From SAR202 cluster bacterium bin22 (GTDB lineage Bacteria > Chloroflexota > Dehalococcoidia > Lucifugimonadales > UBA3495), in the NCBI GenBank assembly GCA_002238505.1, contig MPMM01000001.1, positions 1 through 64,000 on the forward strand: a stretch of DNA of 64,000 nucleotides. The letters run 5' to 3'. The position numbers and the translations under genes are program-made. A model generated the notes under the pieces. It did not search any database and was not told the origin of the DNA. It saw nothing but the letters and a program-made list of their open reading frames with translations. The first letter of the stretch is position 1; each line of letters begins with the position of its first letter. Positions 44,544-52,784 of the stretch are shown here, one piece after another.

Positions 44544-46043
44544 TTAATCGTCGGCCATGGAAGGGTCGTCGATGAGGCTGACACTGGAGTCCAGGGCCCC
44601 GAAGTCAAACTGCTGGTCGGCGCTGGTGGCCCGGCGGACCAGGATAATTGCAATGGTGAGAAGGGATGAAATTACCAGGGCTGAGCCGAAAGCCCAGAAC
44701 ATCTGCTCCCCGTTGGGAGCGGTCAGAGCCCAGGGTGTCAACAGGTCTGGCTTGGGATAGTAGAGAGCGCCAATAATGATTCCCACACCGCCTGCTATCA
44801 GGACCCCCCAACCGGGCATATTTCTCGAATAGAGCCCCACCAGCACCGGAGTCACGAGGGCCGCGCCAAGGAGGTCTGCAATGAGGAAAACGTACAGGAC
44901 GCTGTGACCCTGGGAGGCCACGATAATGGCCGGAATGGCAACAATGACGGTAACACCACGGGCCAAATTCATTAGTGATCGGCGCTGGATCCCGAAGCCG
45001 GCGAGGTCGGCCGCGATGCCGCTGGCAATGCCGTTCATGAGGGTATCCAGTGTACTCATGGCCAGCATAAGGGCGCAGATCAGCATCAGGAAGAGCATCC
45101 ACACGTGGAAGACGTCGGCGGCCAGGGCGAACAGGGCGGCGGCTACCCCCGGATAGCCAAAAGGTTCCACCGACCCATTTCCGACGGCGGCGATGCCCGA
45201 CATGCCCATCAGGAATGTGAGCGGTATGGCGATGGCCACGGCCCCCCACAGGCTGCGGTTCAGCGCTCGCTGGTCCTGCACGGTGTACACCCGCTGCCAC
45301 ATGCCGGGATGGAATGCATTGGAAGCGACTATGCCAATGATCAGCACAATGCCGAAGAAGTAACTTCCCGAGTTGTTGGCGGAAAGGAGGCCGGCATCGC
45401 TGGCGCTGGACCAGGCGTCGGTCCTGCCCACCAGCACGGCGGCGACCACCACGAGCAGCAAAAGGACGGGAATCAGGATCCAGAACTGGATTCGGTCGGT
45501 GAAGATAGAGGTGCGCAGTCCTCCGTAGGCGGTGTAGGCAATGACGACAAGGCCCACCGCGACGGCAGTAGCCCACAGGGGCGAGTCGGTGAGGTTGCTT
45601 ACCGCGGCGGTAATGGCGGTTAACTCGGCGGTAATGAATATGCCCATTATGAAGATGATGGACAGCAAAATGGTCACGAAGGGGACCATACCGAAACGGT
45701 AGCGAACGTACTCCGTAAGAGTGTGTCCGTTGGGCATAACCTGGCGTATGCGGGGGCCCACGAACATGTAAAGTACGGGTATGCCAGCCATGCCGATGGC
45801 GTATCCTACCAGGGAAATGATGCCGAAATTGGCGCCGGACTCGCCGGGACTGAGGAGGACCCAGGTGCCGAACATGGAGGCGACGATGGTGGCAATACCG
45901 ACGTTGACGGGGGCGTGGTTGCGCGAGACGGTGTAGTCCTCCACGCTCTGGCCTCGCCGTTTCCAGGAATAGGCGACGCCAAGTACCAGGAAGAGACCGC
46001 ATACGACTATCAGCGTAATGACGCCAAAGCTCGTATCCAGCAT
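44544..46043 (-). CDS. TPP-riboswitch-controlled sodium:solute symporter
   Basis: A 499-residue SSS-family transporter with about 13 helices, beginning MLDTSFGVITLIVVCGLFLV. It carries SSS marks such as YTAYGGLRTSIFTDRIQF and STLDTLMNGIASGIAADL (sodium-site helix 8). The start was moved from 46286 to ATG 46043 behind AGGAGGGAGG; the longer ORF runs through the riboswitch. Because it is the first gene behind a TPP aptamer and precedes thiC, I infer uptake of a thiamine precursor or thiamine itself, rather than the sugar or proline transport usual for the family. It differs from known riboswitch-controlled transporters ThiT, ThiXYZ, CytX and PnuT, which belong to other families. Confidence 0.88.
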   Translation of the reverse strand: MLDTSFGVITLIVVCGLFLVLGVAYSWKRRGQSVEDYTVSRNHAPVNVGIATIVASMFGTWVLLSPGESGANFGIISLVGYAIGMAGIPVLYMFVGPRIRQVMPNGHTLTEYVRYRFGMVPFVTILLSIIFIMGIFITAELTAITAAVSNLTDSPLWATAVAVGLVVIAYTAYGGLRTSIFTDRIQFWILIPVLLLLVVVAAVLVGRTDAWSSASDAGLLSANNSGSYFFGIVLIIGIVASNAFHPGMWQRVYTVQDQRALNRSLWGAVAIAIPLTFLMGMSGIAAVGNGSVEPFGYPGVAAALFALAADVFHVWMLFLMLICALMLAMSTLDTLMNGIASGIAADLAGFGIQRRSLMNLARGVTVIVAIPAIIVASQGHSVLYVFLIADLLGAALVTPVLVGLYSRNMPGWGVLIAGGVGIIIGALYYPKPDLLTPWALTAPNGEQMFWAFGSALVISSLLTIAIILVRRATSADQQFDFGALDSSVSLIDDPSMADD

Positions 46044-46140
46044 TACCAGCCTCCCTCCTTTTCCGGCCCAGGGATTCAAGATTGTGCGCAAACACAAAAA
46101 AGCCGCCAGGTCGGTGACTTCTGGCGGATAAAGAGAGGAG
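46044..46140 (-). other. 5' leader downstream of aptamer
   Basis: Untranslated leader between the TPP aptamer and the symporter start. It contains the regulatory terminator and the symporter Shine-Dalgarno. Confidence 0.7.
46095..46127 (-). terminator. Riboswitch-controlled intrinsic terminator
   Basis: On the minus strand CCGCCAG (46127-46121), an 11-nt loop and CTGGCGG (46109-46103) are followed by CTTTTTT. The 5' arm CCGCCAGAA is fully complementary over 9 nt to TTCTGGCGG at 46237-46229 at the aptamer's 5' end, giving a candidate antiterminator. Confidence 0.85.
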
Positions 46141-46239
46141 ATCCTAGTTCCTACGCCGGCATTACCCGGATCAGGTGCTACGGTCGGCGGCTTCGGGGCC
46201 GCCCTCTCAGCCTGGCATAACCAAGCTCCCGCCAGAATG
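46141..46239 (-). promoter_or_regulatory. TPP riboswitch (THI element)
   Basis: The minus strand shows the conserved TPP aptamer: GGCTGAGAGG in the pyrimidine-sensor arm and ACCTGATCCGGGTAATGCC with GGCGTAGGAA in the pyrophosphate-sensor arm. A possible P1 pairs ATTCT at the 5' end with AGGAT at the 3' end. A terminator follows, so thiamine pyrophosphate would switch transcription off. It controls the sodium symporter and thiC. Confidence 0.95.
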
Positions 46240-46257
46240 TTATTGAATTGTGGCGTG

Positions 46258-46286
46258 AAGGTAACACAGGAAGCAGGGTCGGTCAA
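46258..46286 (-). promoter_or_regulatory. Promoter of riboswitch-symporter-thiC operon
   Basis: On the minus strand TTGACC (46286-46281), 17 bp, TACCTT (46263-46258). The predicted start of transcription lies just upstream of the TPP aptamer. Confidence 0.6.
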
Positions 46287-46442
46287 GGGGAGACCTGGTG
46301 CAGGCAGCGTTCCACTGCAGGTGGCAGTGGTATCCGCAGGGGATGGTTCCCGGAACGCCCCGCCCCTGGCCGGGATCGCTCACCCGCCACAAAACCCCAC
46401 GGACAGTCCACCTGAATTGAACGCCGCCGTTCTTCCCTTTCC

Positions 46443-46470
46443 TTGACAACCCGGCCTGCCAAGCTACAAT
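46443..46470 (+). promoter_or_regulatory. Promoter of alpha/beta hydrolase
   Basis: TTGACA (46443-46448) and TACAAT (46465-46470) with 16-bp spacing, about 45 nt upstream of the hydrolase ATG. The listed ORF start (TTG 46443) is the -35 element itself, which confirms the later start. Confidence 0.7.
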
Positions 46471-46514
46471 TCCAGACAAGTACCCCAGCCCAATCTCAGG
46501 AAGGAGTAACCGAT

Positions 46515-47273
46515 ATGCCGTTCTATGAAAGAGGCGATGTACGCATTTATTATGAAGAGCAGGGTTCCGGATTTCCGTTGTTGTTGACCCCCGGTGGGGG
46601 CTTGAACTCTATTGCCGCCGGCTGGCCCAGGCAGGTCTTTGACGGTTTTGATACATTCAAGAATGATTTCCGCTGCATAACTATGGACCAGCGCAACGCC
46701 AATGGGGGCCAGTCCACCGGACCGGTGCAGGTGGAGGATCCCTGGGGAGCATTCGCCGATGACCAACTGGGCCTGATGGACCACCTGGGCATTAACGAGT
46801 TCCTTTTCATTGGTTACTGCATTGGCGGCCCCTTTGCGATGAAGTTAATCGAGCGCGCGCCGGAGCGGGTCCAGGCTGCAGTACTGTGTCAGCCGGTGGG
46901 GCACTCGGACAAGACGCCGGACTCCATGTACGACTCGGGGGTGGATGTCTGGGCGCCAGAGCTGATGAAGAACCGGCCCGACGTTACAATGGAAATCGTG
47001 GAGCAGTACCTGCACAACCTGTACCGGGTGCAGCCTGACTTTTTCTACTGCGTATCTAGAGATTTCGCTCGGCAGTGCCAGACGCCGTTGCTGGTCATGC
47101 CGGACGACACTCCCTCCCATTCCTACGTAGCGGCCATGGCCATGGCGGAGCTTGCCCCCAAGGCACAGGTCACGGTGTATCCCTGGAAGGAGGACGCTGA
47201 CATAAAGGCCAATACCGTCGAGCAGGTTCGGGAATTCCTCAAGGCGCATCAGCCGGTGAAGGCTACCGCCTAG
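46515..47273 (+). CDS. Alpha/beta hydrolase with cysteine nucleophile elbow
   Basis: A 252-residue alpha/beta hydrolase: MPFYERGDVRIYYEEQGSGFPLLLTPGGG, MDQRNANGGQS, and the nucleophile elbow GYCIGG, with cysteine instead of serine as in dienelactone hydrolase. An aspartate is present in VMPDDTPSHS, but the usual late catalytic histidine (G-x-G-H) is not evident near YPWKED, so the catalytic set may be altered. It probably acts on an ester or lactone. ATG 46515 follows AGGAAGGAG. Monocistronic. Confidence 0.85.
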   Translation: MPFYERGDVRIYYEEQGSGFPLLLTPGGGLNSIAAGWPRQVFDGFDTFKNDFRCITMDQRNANGGQSTGPVQVEDPWGAFADDQLGLMDHLGINEFLFIGYCIGGPFAMKLIERAPERVQAAVLCQPVGHSDKTPDSMYDSGVDVWAPELMKNRPDVTMEIVEQYLHNLYRVQPDFFYCVSRDFARQCQTPLLVMPDDTPSHSYVAAMAMAELAPKAQVTVYPWKEDADIKANTVEQVREFLKAHQPVKATA

Positions 47274-47303
47274 AATCTGATATTTGGTCAGGAAACAAAA
47301 CAG

Positions 47304-47337
47304 GCCCCGGCGATCTCCAGATCGCCGGGGCTTTTCT
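47304..47337 (+). terminator. Strong intrinsic terminator
   Basis: A 13-bp perfect stem GCCCCGGCGATCT / AGATCGCCGGGGC (47304-47316, 47319-47331) with a 2-nt loop as drawn, followed by TTTTCTT. Confidence 0.9.
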
Positions 47338-47451
47338 TGGTCGTAAAGCCGTTTTGAGAATCCCCGAGTCAAATGTGCGGCGTCAAATGAAGGCTGTCAC
47401 CCGCTATATTCGCCTGCTCCATTAAAGGAGAGGGACCGGTCTGGGGGACGG

Positions 47452-48303
47452 TTATCTGATCAACCGCTCAGCCATGCTTTCAAGCTGCTCAGCCATTTGG
47501 GTCTCTGAGTCGCAGTGCTGAGGCCAGACGGAAACTCGCAACGCACCAGCGTTGAGGAAGTCGTCAACCTGCTGCCTGGTGGTTTCCGGGGGCTGGCCGA
47601 AGACGGAAATGGTGAGGGATTCTGGAGTGCGGCCATATTCGCCGGCCAGGGCGTCCAGCTGTTTGCGCCCGTCTTCTATCATTTGGGGATTGGCGCGGTT
47701 GGGGAGCCACCCGTCGGCCCAGCGTGCAACCCGGCGCAGAACGTTGGGGGCGTTGCCGCCCAGCAACACGGGCGGGTGGGGTTTCTGATAGGGCTTGGGG
47801 TTCATATAGACGGGCGGGAAATCGTAATACTCCCCATGAAACTCTGCCTCGTCCCTGGTCCACAGTTCCTTGAGGGCAAGGACTGCTTCGCGCGCCTGGG
47901 ACCAGCGATGGTCGAAATCGCCACCCATCATGGTGGTCTCCTCGCGGTTCCAGCCGGCGCCGACGCCAAATACAAACCGGCCCTGGCTGTGCAGGTCCAG
48001 GACTGATATCTGCTTGGCCAGGATGAGGGGATTGCGTTCCGGGAGCAGAGTGATGCCGGTGCACAGCTTGATGCGTTCCGTCACTGCCGCGGCCATGGCC
48101 AAGGCAATGTAGGGTTCAGTGAAATGGGCGTAGGTCCAGGGGATTTCCCCACCAGTGGCGGGGAAGGGACTATCGCTGTTTACCGGCAGTATGGGATGCT
48201 CGTGGTACCACAGGGACTCGAAACCAAGTTCTTCGGCTTTGCGGGCGTAAAAGACCGGATCCAGAGTGTAGGCGGGGAGGGGTACTACCAATCCTACGGA
48301 CAT
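47452..48303 (-). CDS. F420/FMN-dependent LLM class oxidoreductase
   Basis: A 283-residue luciferase-like protein of the type often annotated as TIGR03619 F420-dependent. It has MSVGLVVPLPAYTLDP, FESLWYHEHP, RIKLCTGITLLPERNPLILAK, and RFVFGVGAGWNREE. Shorter than the other members here. Third gene of a minus-strand operon: monooxygenase (50240), alpha/beta hydrolase (49096), this gene, with gaps of about 40 and 28 nt. Confidence 0.9.
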   Translation of the reverse strand: MSVGLVVPLPAYTLDPVFYARKAEELGFESLWYHEHPILPVNSDSPFPATGGEIPWTYAHFTEPYIALAMAAAVTERIKLCTGITLLPERNPLILAKQISVLDLHSQGRFVFGVGAGWNREETTMMGGDFDHRWSQAREAVLALKELWTRDEAEFHGEYYDFPPVYMNPKPYQKPHPPVLLGGNAPNVLRRVARWADGWLPNRANPQMIEDGRKQLDALAGEYGRTPESLTISVFGQPPETTRQQVDDFLNAGALRVSVWPQHCDSETQMAEQLESMAERLIR

Positions 48304-48331
48304 TTCATACCTCCGTCGCTTGTATAAGACG

Positions 48332-49096
48332 CTAAGGGTTTATGACGCTGCTGTGGCGATTGACCACGAAGGTTTCCCGATTCTCGATGAAATCTGTAAC
48401 CACACTGGCTACCGCTTCCGGACGCTCAGCGGAGGCGAGGTGCGCTGTGTCGTAAACGAGAGAGACGTGGCAGTTGGGAATGCTGCCGCGATAGGTAGAT
48501 GGAGCCTCCCGCGAAACCAGGCGATCCCTGGTGCCAAATACCGCCAGGGTGGGGCATCTGACCTGGGGAAGCAAGGACTCCAGATCAGTGTCCGAATCCC
48601 CTGGCGAAAATATAGACGCCAGTTCCGAGTGTCCCGGCAATTCGGCAAGATTGGCGTGCCGTTCCGGGTAGGCCAGGAGAGGAGAGGTCCATTGCCGCTG
48701 GTCCAGTTCGGTCAGAGCGTTGGAGGGGCGAACGGCGGTGGGGGATAGAAGGACCAGGGACTCTGCAGGTTCAGAGTCCAGGACCGCCTTCAAAACGGTA
48801 CGCAGCGCAACGTTGGCTCCCAGGGAGGCGCCAACCAGATTGTAGGCGTTTCCGGCAAGCATACTTGCGGCTTCGCGAATGACCTGCTCAATGCCCTCTG
48901 TATCGCCGGATGGCAGTTCAAGGATGAAGAGATGGAAGGTCCGGGCCAATGAATCGTAGAGGCTTTGGTTTCCCCATCTCAGGGACTCCAGGAAAATTAC
49001 CGGCAAGCCTGCTCCTGCCTCCCTGCAGTTCAGCGCAAGGCCGTTGGCGTTCACCGGGTATTCCTTGAAGGTTGCATTTGGCTGGTTAGTGGTCAT
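48332..49096 (-). CDS. Alpha/beta hydrolase
   Basis: A 254-residue alpha/beta hydrolase with the nucleophile elbow GASLGANVALRT (serine), an acid in LAVFGTRDRLV, and a late histidine in VYDTAHLAS. Likely an esterase or C-C hydrolase. It is sandwiched between two flavin monooxygenases on the minus strand with short gaps, so it probably cleaves an oxygenated intermediate, for instance an ester produced by Baeyer-Villiger-type oxidation; this is inference. Confidence 0.87.
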   Translation of the reverse strand: MTTNQPNATFKEYPVNANGLALNCREAGAGLPVIFLESLRWGNQSLYDSLARTFHLFILELPSGDTEGIEQVIREAASMLAGNAYNLVGASLGANVALRTVLKAVLDSEPAESLVLLSPTAVRPSNALTELDQRQWTSPLLAYPERHANLAELPGHSELASIFSPGDSDTDLESLLPQVRCPTLAVFGTRDRLVSREAPSTYRGSIPNCHVSLVYDTAHLASAERPEAVASVVTDFIENRETFVVNRHSSVINP

Positions 49097-49136
49097 GCTG
49101 TGTTGGCGGCGAACCCTTCTCGGGTTGGGGCGCTGC

Positions 49137-50240
49137 CTAGAACTCCTTAATCTGCGGAAGCGCTTCCTTGCCGAACAGTTCGATTTCCTGCATTACTTCG
49201 CCGTGGGTCAGGCCCGGTTGCTGGAAAAAGAGGTCCATAACGCCGACACCGCAGCGGTCATGGTATTCCTTCATTTTGCTGGCGATGGTATCGGGGCTGC
49301 CCAGGAAATTTAGACCCAGGGAACGGCCTACAACGTCGCCCTGAGGACTGCCGGCCAGGATGCGGCGCAGGTCAAACTCCTCGCCTGACCGGGCGGCCTG
49401 TACGACCTGGGCAACTGACCTCTGGAGTTGAATGGCTGGCCGGAGCTGGCCGCCTGGCAATGTATGCAGCCAGTCCTGGGCGGCCTGGTCCGTTTCTGCG
49501 ATGTAGATGTTGCCCCGGAATACTACCTGGTCGGGAGTTGGCTGCCAGCCGACTTCATTGCACCAGTTGAAGTATTTCTCAGCGATGGGTTCCATTATCT
49601 CAACGGGGATGAAGGAGACTCCCAGGCCCATGCCGTTTTCGGCGGCGTACCTTACCGAGTCATCGCTGCGGGTGGCCATGATGCTGGGCGGCAGTGGCTG
49701 CTGCACTGGTCGCGGCCAGACGGACACAGTCCGGAAATTGTAGTAGCGGCCTTCCCACGAGAAGGGTTGCTCTTCGGTCAGGGCTTTACGGATCAGATCC
49801 ATCCCTTCGAAGAGCATCTCGCGGCCCTCGGAGGGGTTGACGCCATAGACCTGGTCTTCGTTGGGAGTGCCCCGCAGAAAGCCCATTATGAGACGTCCGT
49901 CGGAAATATTGTCCAGCATGCCCATTTCTTCGGCAATGCGGACTGGGTTGTTCAGGGGAAGCAGCGGGCCCAGCATGGCCAGCTTGACCTTTTTGCACCG
50001 TTCGGCCACAGCCGCCGCCATGACCGCCGGATTGCTGGTGGCGATGCGGCCCGAGTAATGGTGCTCGGAGAAGCTGACCCACTCGAATCCCATCTCCTCG
50101 GCAAATTCGCACTCCTCCATACCTTCCTGGTAGCTTTGCACAGAAAGACGAGGGTCGTGATAGGCCGGCGGGATGGGCCAGGCTTCAGGGAAGAGGTGAC
50201 GTTCCGAGTATCCCATTGCGCCCAAGTAGGATGCCTTCAT
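49137..50240 (-). CDS. LLM class flavin-dependent oxidoreductase
   Basis: A 367-residue luciferase-like monooxygenase starting MKASYLGAMGYSERHLFPE, with WVSFSEHHYSG, KVKLAMLGPLLPLNNPVRIAEE and GRLIMGFLRGTPNE. The C-terminal half has GSPDTIASKMKEYHDRCGVG. First gene of the LLM - hydrolase - LLM operon. The start was moved to ATG 50240 (AAGGAG 6 nt upstream); the listed 434-aa ORF extends over the next gene's promoter region. Confidence 0.9.
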   Translation of the reverse strand: MKASYLGAMGYSERHLFPEAWPIPPAYHDPRLSVQSYQEGMEECEFAEEMGFEWVSFSEHHYSGRIATSNPAVMAAAVAERCKKVKLAMLGPLLPLNNPVRIAEEMGMLDNISDGRLIMGFLRGTPNEDQVYGVNPSEGREMLFEGMDLIRKALTEEQPFSWEGRYYNFRTVSVWPRPVQQPLPPSIMATRSDDSVRYAAENGMGLGVSFIPVEIMEPIAEKYFNWCNEVGWQPTPDQVVFRGNIYIAETDQAAQDWLHTLPGGQLRPAIQLQRSVAQVVQAARSGEEFDLRRILAGSPQGDVVGRSLGLNFLGSPDTIASKMKEYHDRCGVGVMDLFFQQPGLTHGEVMQEIELFGKEALPQIKEF

Positions 50241-50468
50241 ACTTCTCCTTGCTGGGTCGCCGACGGAAATCTTCAGGAATGTTACAGGGGGAATCAATGA
50301 GGCCGTTGCCGTAAGTTTAGGTTTGGGTAGCAGGCCTGTCAATGTAGGAATTAGCGAGACGATGCCCGACTGAAGTGGTCTTGCCTTGACGGGGTGGGGT
50401 CGTGAAACTACATTAGGCTGACACGTGCCTGGATGGAGCACGATATCTTCCGGCCCACGGAGACGAGA

Positions 50469-52010
50469 ATGAAATACGACGTAATAATCATTGGCGCCGG
50501 CTCAGCCGGCAGTGTGCTGGCGACCCGCCTGTCGGAAGATCCGAACCGGTCAGTGCTGTTGCTGGAGGCAGGGCCAGACTATCCCAGTTTTGAGCAGATA
50601 CCTGATGATGTGAAGTATGGCTATAACACGGCCAAGGCTATTGCCGGCCCGCACATGTGGGGCTATCGGGCAAAGGCCAGGCCTGACCACGAGAATACGT
50701 TCCACCTGCCCCGGGGAAGGGTGGTGGGCGGCAGCAGCGCCGTCAACGGGCAGGTTTGGCTGAGGGCAGTGCCTGAGGACTTTGACAACTGGGTTGAGTG
50801 GGGCAATGAGGAGTGGTCTTACCAGGAGATTATGCCTTACTTGAACCGGATAGAAACTGACCTGGACTTCGGTGGGGATTTTCACGGCTCGGAAGGGCCC
50901 ATTCCCGTACGGCGGCACAAGCGGGAAGAATGGCTGCCTACGCAGGAAGCCTTTTACCGCGCCTGTATAGAGGCTGGACTGCCCAATTGCGAAGACATGA
51001 ACGACCCGGACTCCACTGGCGTGGGACCCCGCCCAATGAATAACGTGGACGGCGTAAGGATGAGCGCCGCAATTACCTACCTGGACCTGGCCCGCCATCG
51101 CCTCAACTTGACCGTGCGTGCCGGGGTAACGGTGCGAAGAATCCTGTTTGAAGGCACCAGGGCTGTGGGAGTAGAGGTGGACAGCGGGGAGGACCGTTTT
51201 GTCATCGAGGGCGAACGTGTAATACTGAGCGGCGGCGCCATAGCTTCGCCCCAACTGTTAATGCTGTCAGGAGTGGGGCCCAGAGAGCACCTGGAGTCCC
51301 TGGGCATCCCGGTGGTCCACGACCTGCCCGGGGTGGGGCAAAACCTGCGGGACCATCCCCTGGTGGCGTTGCAGTTTGCCGTGGCCCGGGAATACCTGGA
51401 CGACCCCGATACCCCGTGGAGCCAGGTCGCCCTGCGTTATACGTCGGAAGGTTCGGCAACCCGGAACGATATGCAGGTACTGCCGGGCTGGTTTGCCGAT
51501 GCCCGGGGCGGCGCACCGGATGCTGCCGCCGGAATGAGGATGGCGCCAGCGCTGGAGAATGCCAGTACCGCTGGAGAATTGCGACTGACCGCCAATGATC
51601 CCCATGTTCAGCCCGAACTTAGTTACAACTACCTGGACGACGCCAAGGACCGGGCCAGAATGCGGGAGGCGGTACGCCTGTGCGTGCGCCTGTCCCAGTC
51701 TCCAGCCTTCGAAGGCGTTATTACCCAGCGTGTGTCGCCTACGGACGAGGACCTGGAATCCGATGAGGCGCTGGATGCCTGGATGCTGCATAACGTCTCG
51801 ACCCAGCAGCACTCCTCTGGCACCTGCAAGATGGGGCCATCTGACGATACCCTGGCGGTGGTGGACCAGTACTGCCGTGTGTACGGCGTAACCAACTTGA
51901 ACGTAATTGACGCATCAGTTATGCCGGACGTTGTCCGCGCCAATACCAACGTAACTACGCTGATGATTGCAGAGAGGCTTTCCGACTGGATAAGAGACGG
52001 TAAGGCGTAA
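50469..52010 (+). CDS. GMC family FAD oxidoreductase, choline-dehydrogenase-like
   Basis: A 513-residue GMC oxidoreductase. The FAD motif YDVIIIGAGSAGSVLATRLSE starts at residue 3, the signature GRVVGGSSAVNGQVW lies near 85, and the C-terminal active-site region has HSSGTCKMG plus NTNVTTLMIAERLSDWI. It oxidises an alcohol to an aldehyde; choline, glucose or an aryl/alkyl alcohol are all possible. The start was moved to ATG 50469 (CGGAGA upstream). It is divergent from the monooxygenase operon and has its own terminator. Confidence 0.92.
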   Translation: MKYDVIIIGAGSAGSVLATRLSEDPNRSVLLLEAGPDYPSFEQIPDDVKYGYNTAKAIAGPHMWGYRAKARPDHENTFHLPRGRVVGGSSAVNGQVWLRAVPEDFDNWVEWGNEEWSYQEIMPYLNRIETDLDFGGDFHGSEGPIPVRRHKREEWLPTQEAFYRACIEAGLPNCEDMNDPDSTGVGPRPMNNVDGVRMSAAITYLDLARHRLNLTVRAGVTVRRILFEGTRAVGVEVDSGEDRFVIEGERVILSGGAIASPQLLMLSGVGPREHLESLGIPVVHDLPGVGQNLRDHPLVALQFAVAREYLDDPDTPWSQVALRYTSEGSATRNDMQVLPGWFADARGGAPDAAAGMRMAPALENASTAGELRLTANDPHVQPELSYNYLDDAKDRARMREAVRLCVRLSQSPAFEGVITQRVSPTDEDLESDEALDAWMLHNVSTQQHSSGTCKMGPSDDTLAVVDQYCRVYGVTNLNVIDASVMPDVVRANTNVTTLMIAERLSDWIRDGKA

Positions 52011-52050
52011 GTCTATCTGCCACCAACAAGTACTCTTGCCACTACGCCAT

Positions 52051-52084
52051 GTGGGCCACCTTACTCAGGGTGGCCCACTTCCTT
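52051..52084 (+). terminator. Intrinsic terminator after GMC oxidoreductase
   Basis: A 10-bp stem GTGGGCCACC / GGTGGCCCAC (52051-52060, 52069-52078) with an 8-nt loop and trailing TTCCTT. Confidence 0.75.
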
Positions 52085-52238
52085 GGGATAGTGGCCTTTG
52101 GATGGTGGCGCCATGCCTGGTGAGCAGGGCGAGTTACCCAGCCCGTTTCCAGTTGCTCAGGTTCACCAACTCCGATTGGAACGAACCCGCTGTCCATTGC
52201 ATTTCATGTAATGAGTCATAAAATGCAAACAGAAAATA

Positions 52239-52267
52239 TTGACAGCGATTGGTTTACTCCATAAACT
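52239..52267 (+). promoter_or_regulatory. Promoter of fur-metal ABC operon
   Basis: TTGACA (52239-52244), 17-bp spacer, TAAACT (52262-52267). Consensus -35 and optimal spacing; the first gene starts at 52302. Confidence 0.75.
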
Positions 52268-52273
52268 GTAGTC

Positions 52274-52285
52274 GCAAACGTTTGC
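52274..52285 (+). promoter_or_regulatory. Palindromic operator near transcription start
   Basis: The perfect 12-bp palindrome GCAAACGTTTGC lies 6 bp after the -10 and directly upstream of the Fur-family gene, the right place for autorepression. A related half-site, ATGCAAAC, occurs at about 52223. Binding by the encoded regulator is inferred. Confidence 0.6.
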
Positions 52286-52301
52286 AACAACTGGGAATGT
52301 T

Positions 52302-52784
52302 ATGACCAGCTATGAGCATCTCCTCCAGGTCTTAAGAGACCAAGGTCACCGGCTGACTCCTCAGCGGCTAATCGTTCTGAGGGTTGTTGCCGAGGGACAC
52401 CAGCACATGGGTGTGGACGAAGTGTTCCGGGAAGCTCAGGCTGCGTATCCTTTTATGGACCTGGCAACCGTTTACCGTACCCTGCGGCTATTCAAGCAAG
52501 TGGGGTTGGTGACCGAGGTCGCCATCGGTGACCGGCTGCACTATGAGCTGATCCAACCGGATGACCGACATCACCACATGGTTTGTCGGGTATGTCATGG
52601 GGCCTTCAACCTTAGTCCGCACTACCTGGAAGAGTTCAACAGCACCCTTGTGAACGAGTTCGGATTTGTGCCCGACCTGGACCATTTTACGATTACCGGC
52701 GTCTGTGTAAACTGCCGATCTGAAGGCCGAAAGCCTTCAGACCAGATTCCGAAAGAAGTCTTGACACATGAGGACCACTCTTAA
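52302..52784 (+). CDS. Fur family metalloregulator
   Basis: A 160-residue Fur/Zur/PerR-family repressor. The DNA-binding winged helix reads HRLTPQRLIVLRVVAEGHQH and MDLATVYRTLRLFKQVGLV. The C-terminal half has HHHMVCRVC (metal site and first C-x2-C) and TGVCVNC (second C-x2-C), so the structural zinc site is complete. The metal sensed cannot be fixed from sequence; the downstream ABC transporter points to zinc or manganese. Its stop overlaps the start of the binding protein by 17 nt. Likely autoregulated through the palindrome at 52274. Confidence 0.9.
   Translation: MTSYEHLLQVLRDQGHRLTPQRLIVLRVVAEGHQHMGVDEVFREAQAAYPFMDLATVYRTLRLFKQVGLVTEVAIGDRLHYELIQPDDRHHHMVCRVCHGAFNLSPHYLEEFNSTLVNEFGFVPDLDHFTITGVCVNCRSEGRKPSDQIPKEVLTHEDHS

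Noticed and set aside
44605-46095. 496-aa minus-strand ORF in another frame of the symporter
   Set aside because: Arg/His-rich composition typical of an out-of-frame translation; the symporter frame has membrane helices and an RBS.
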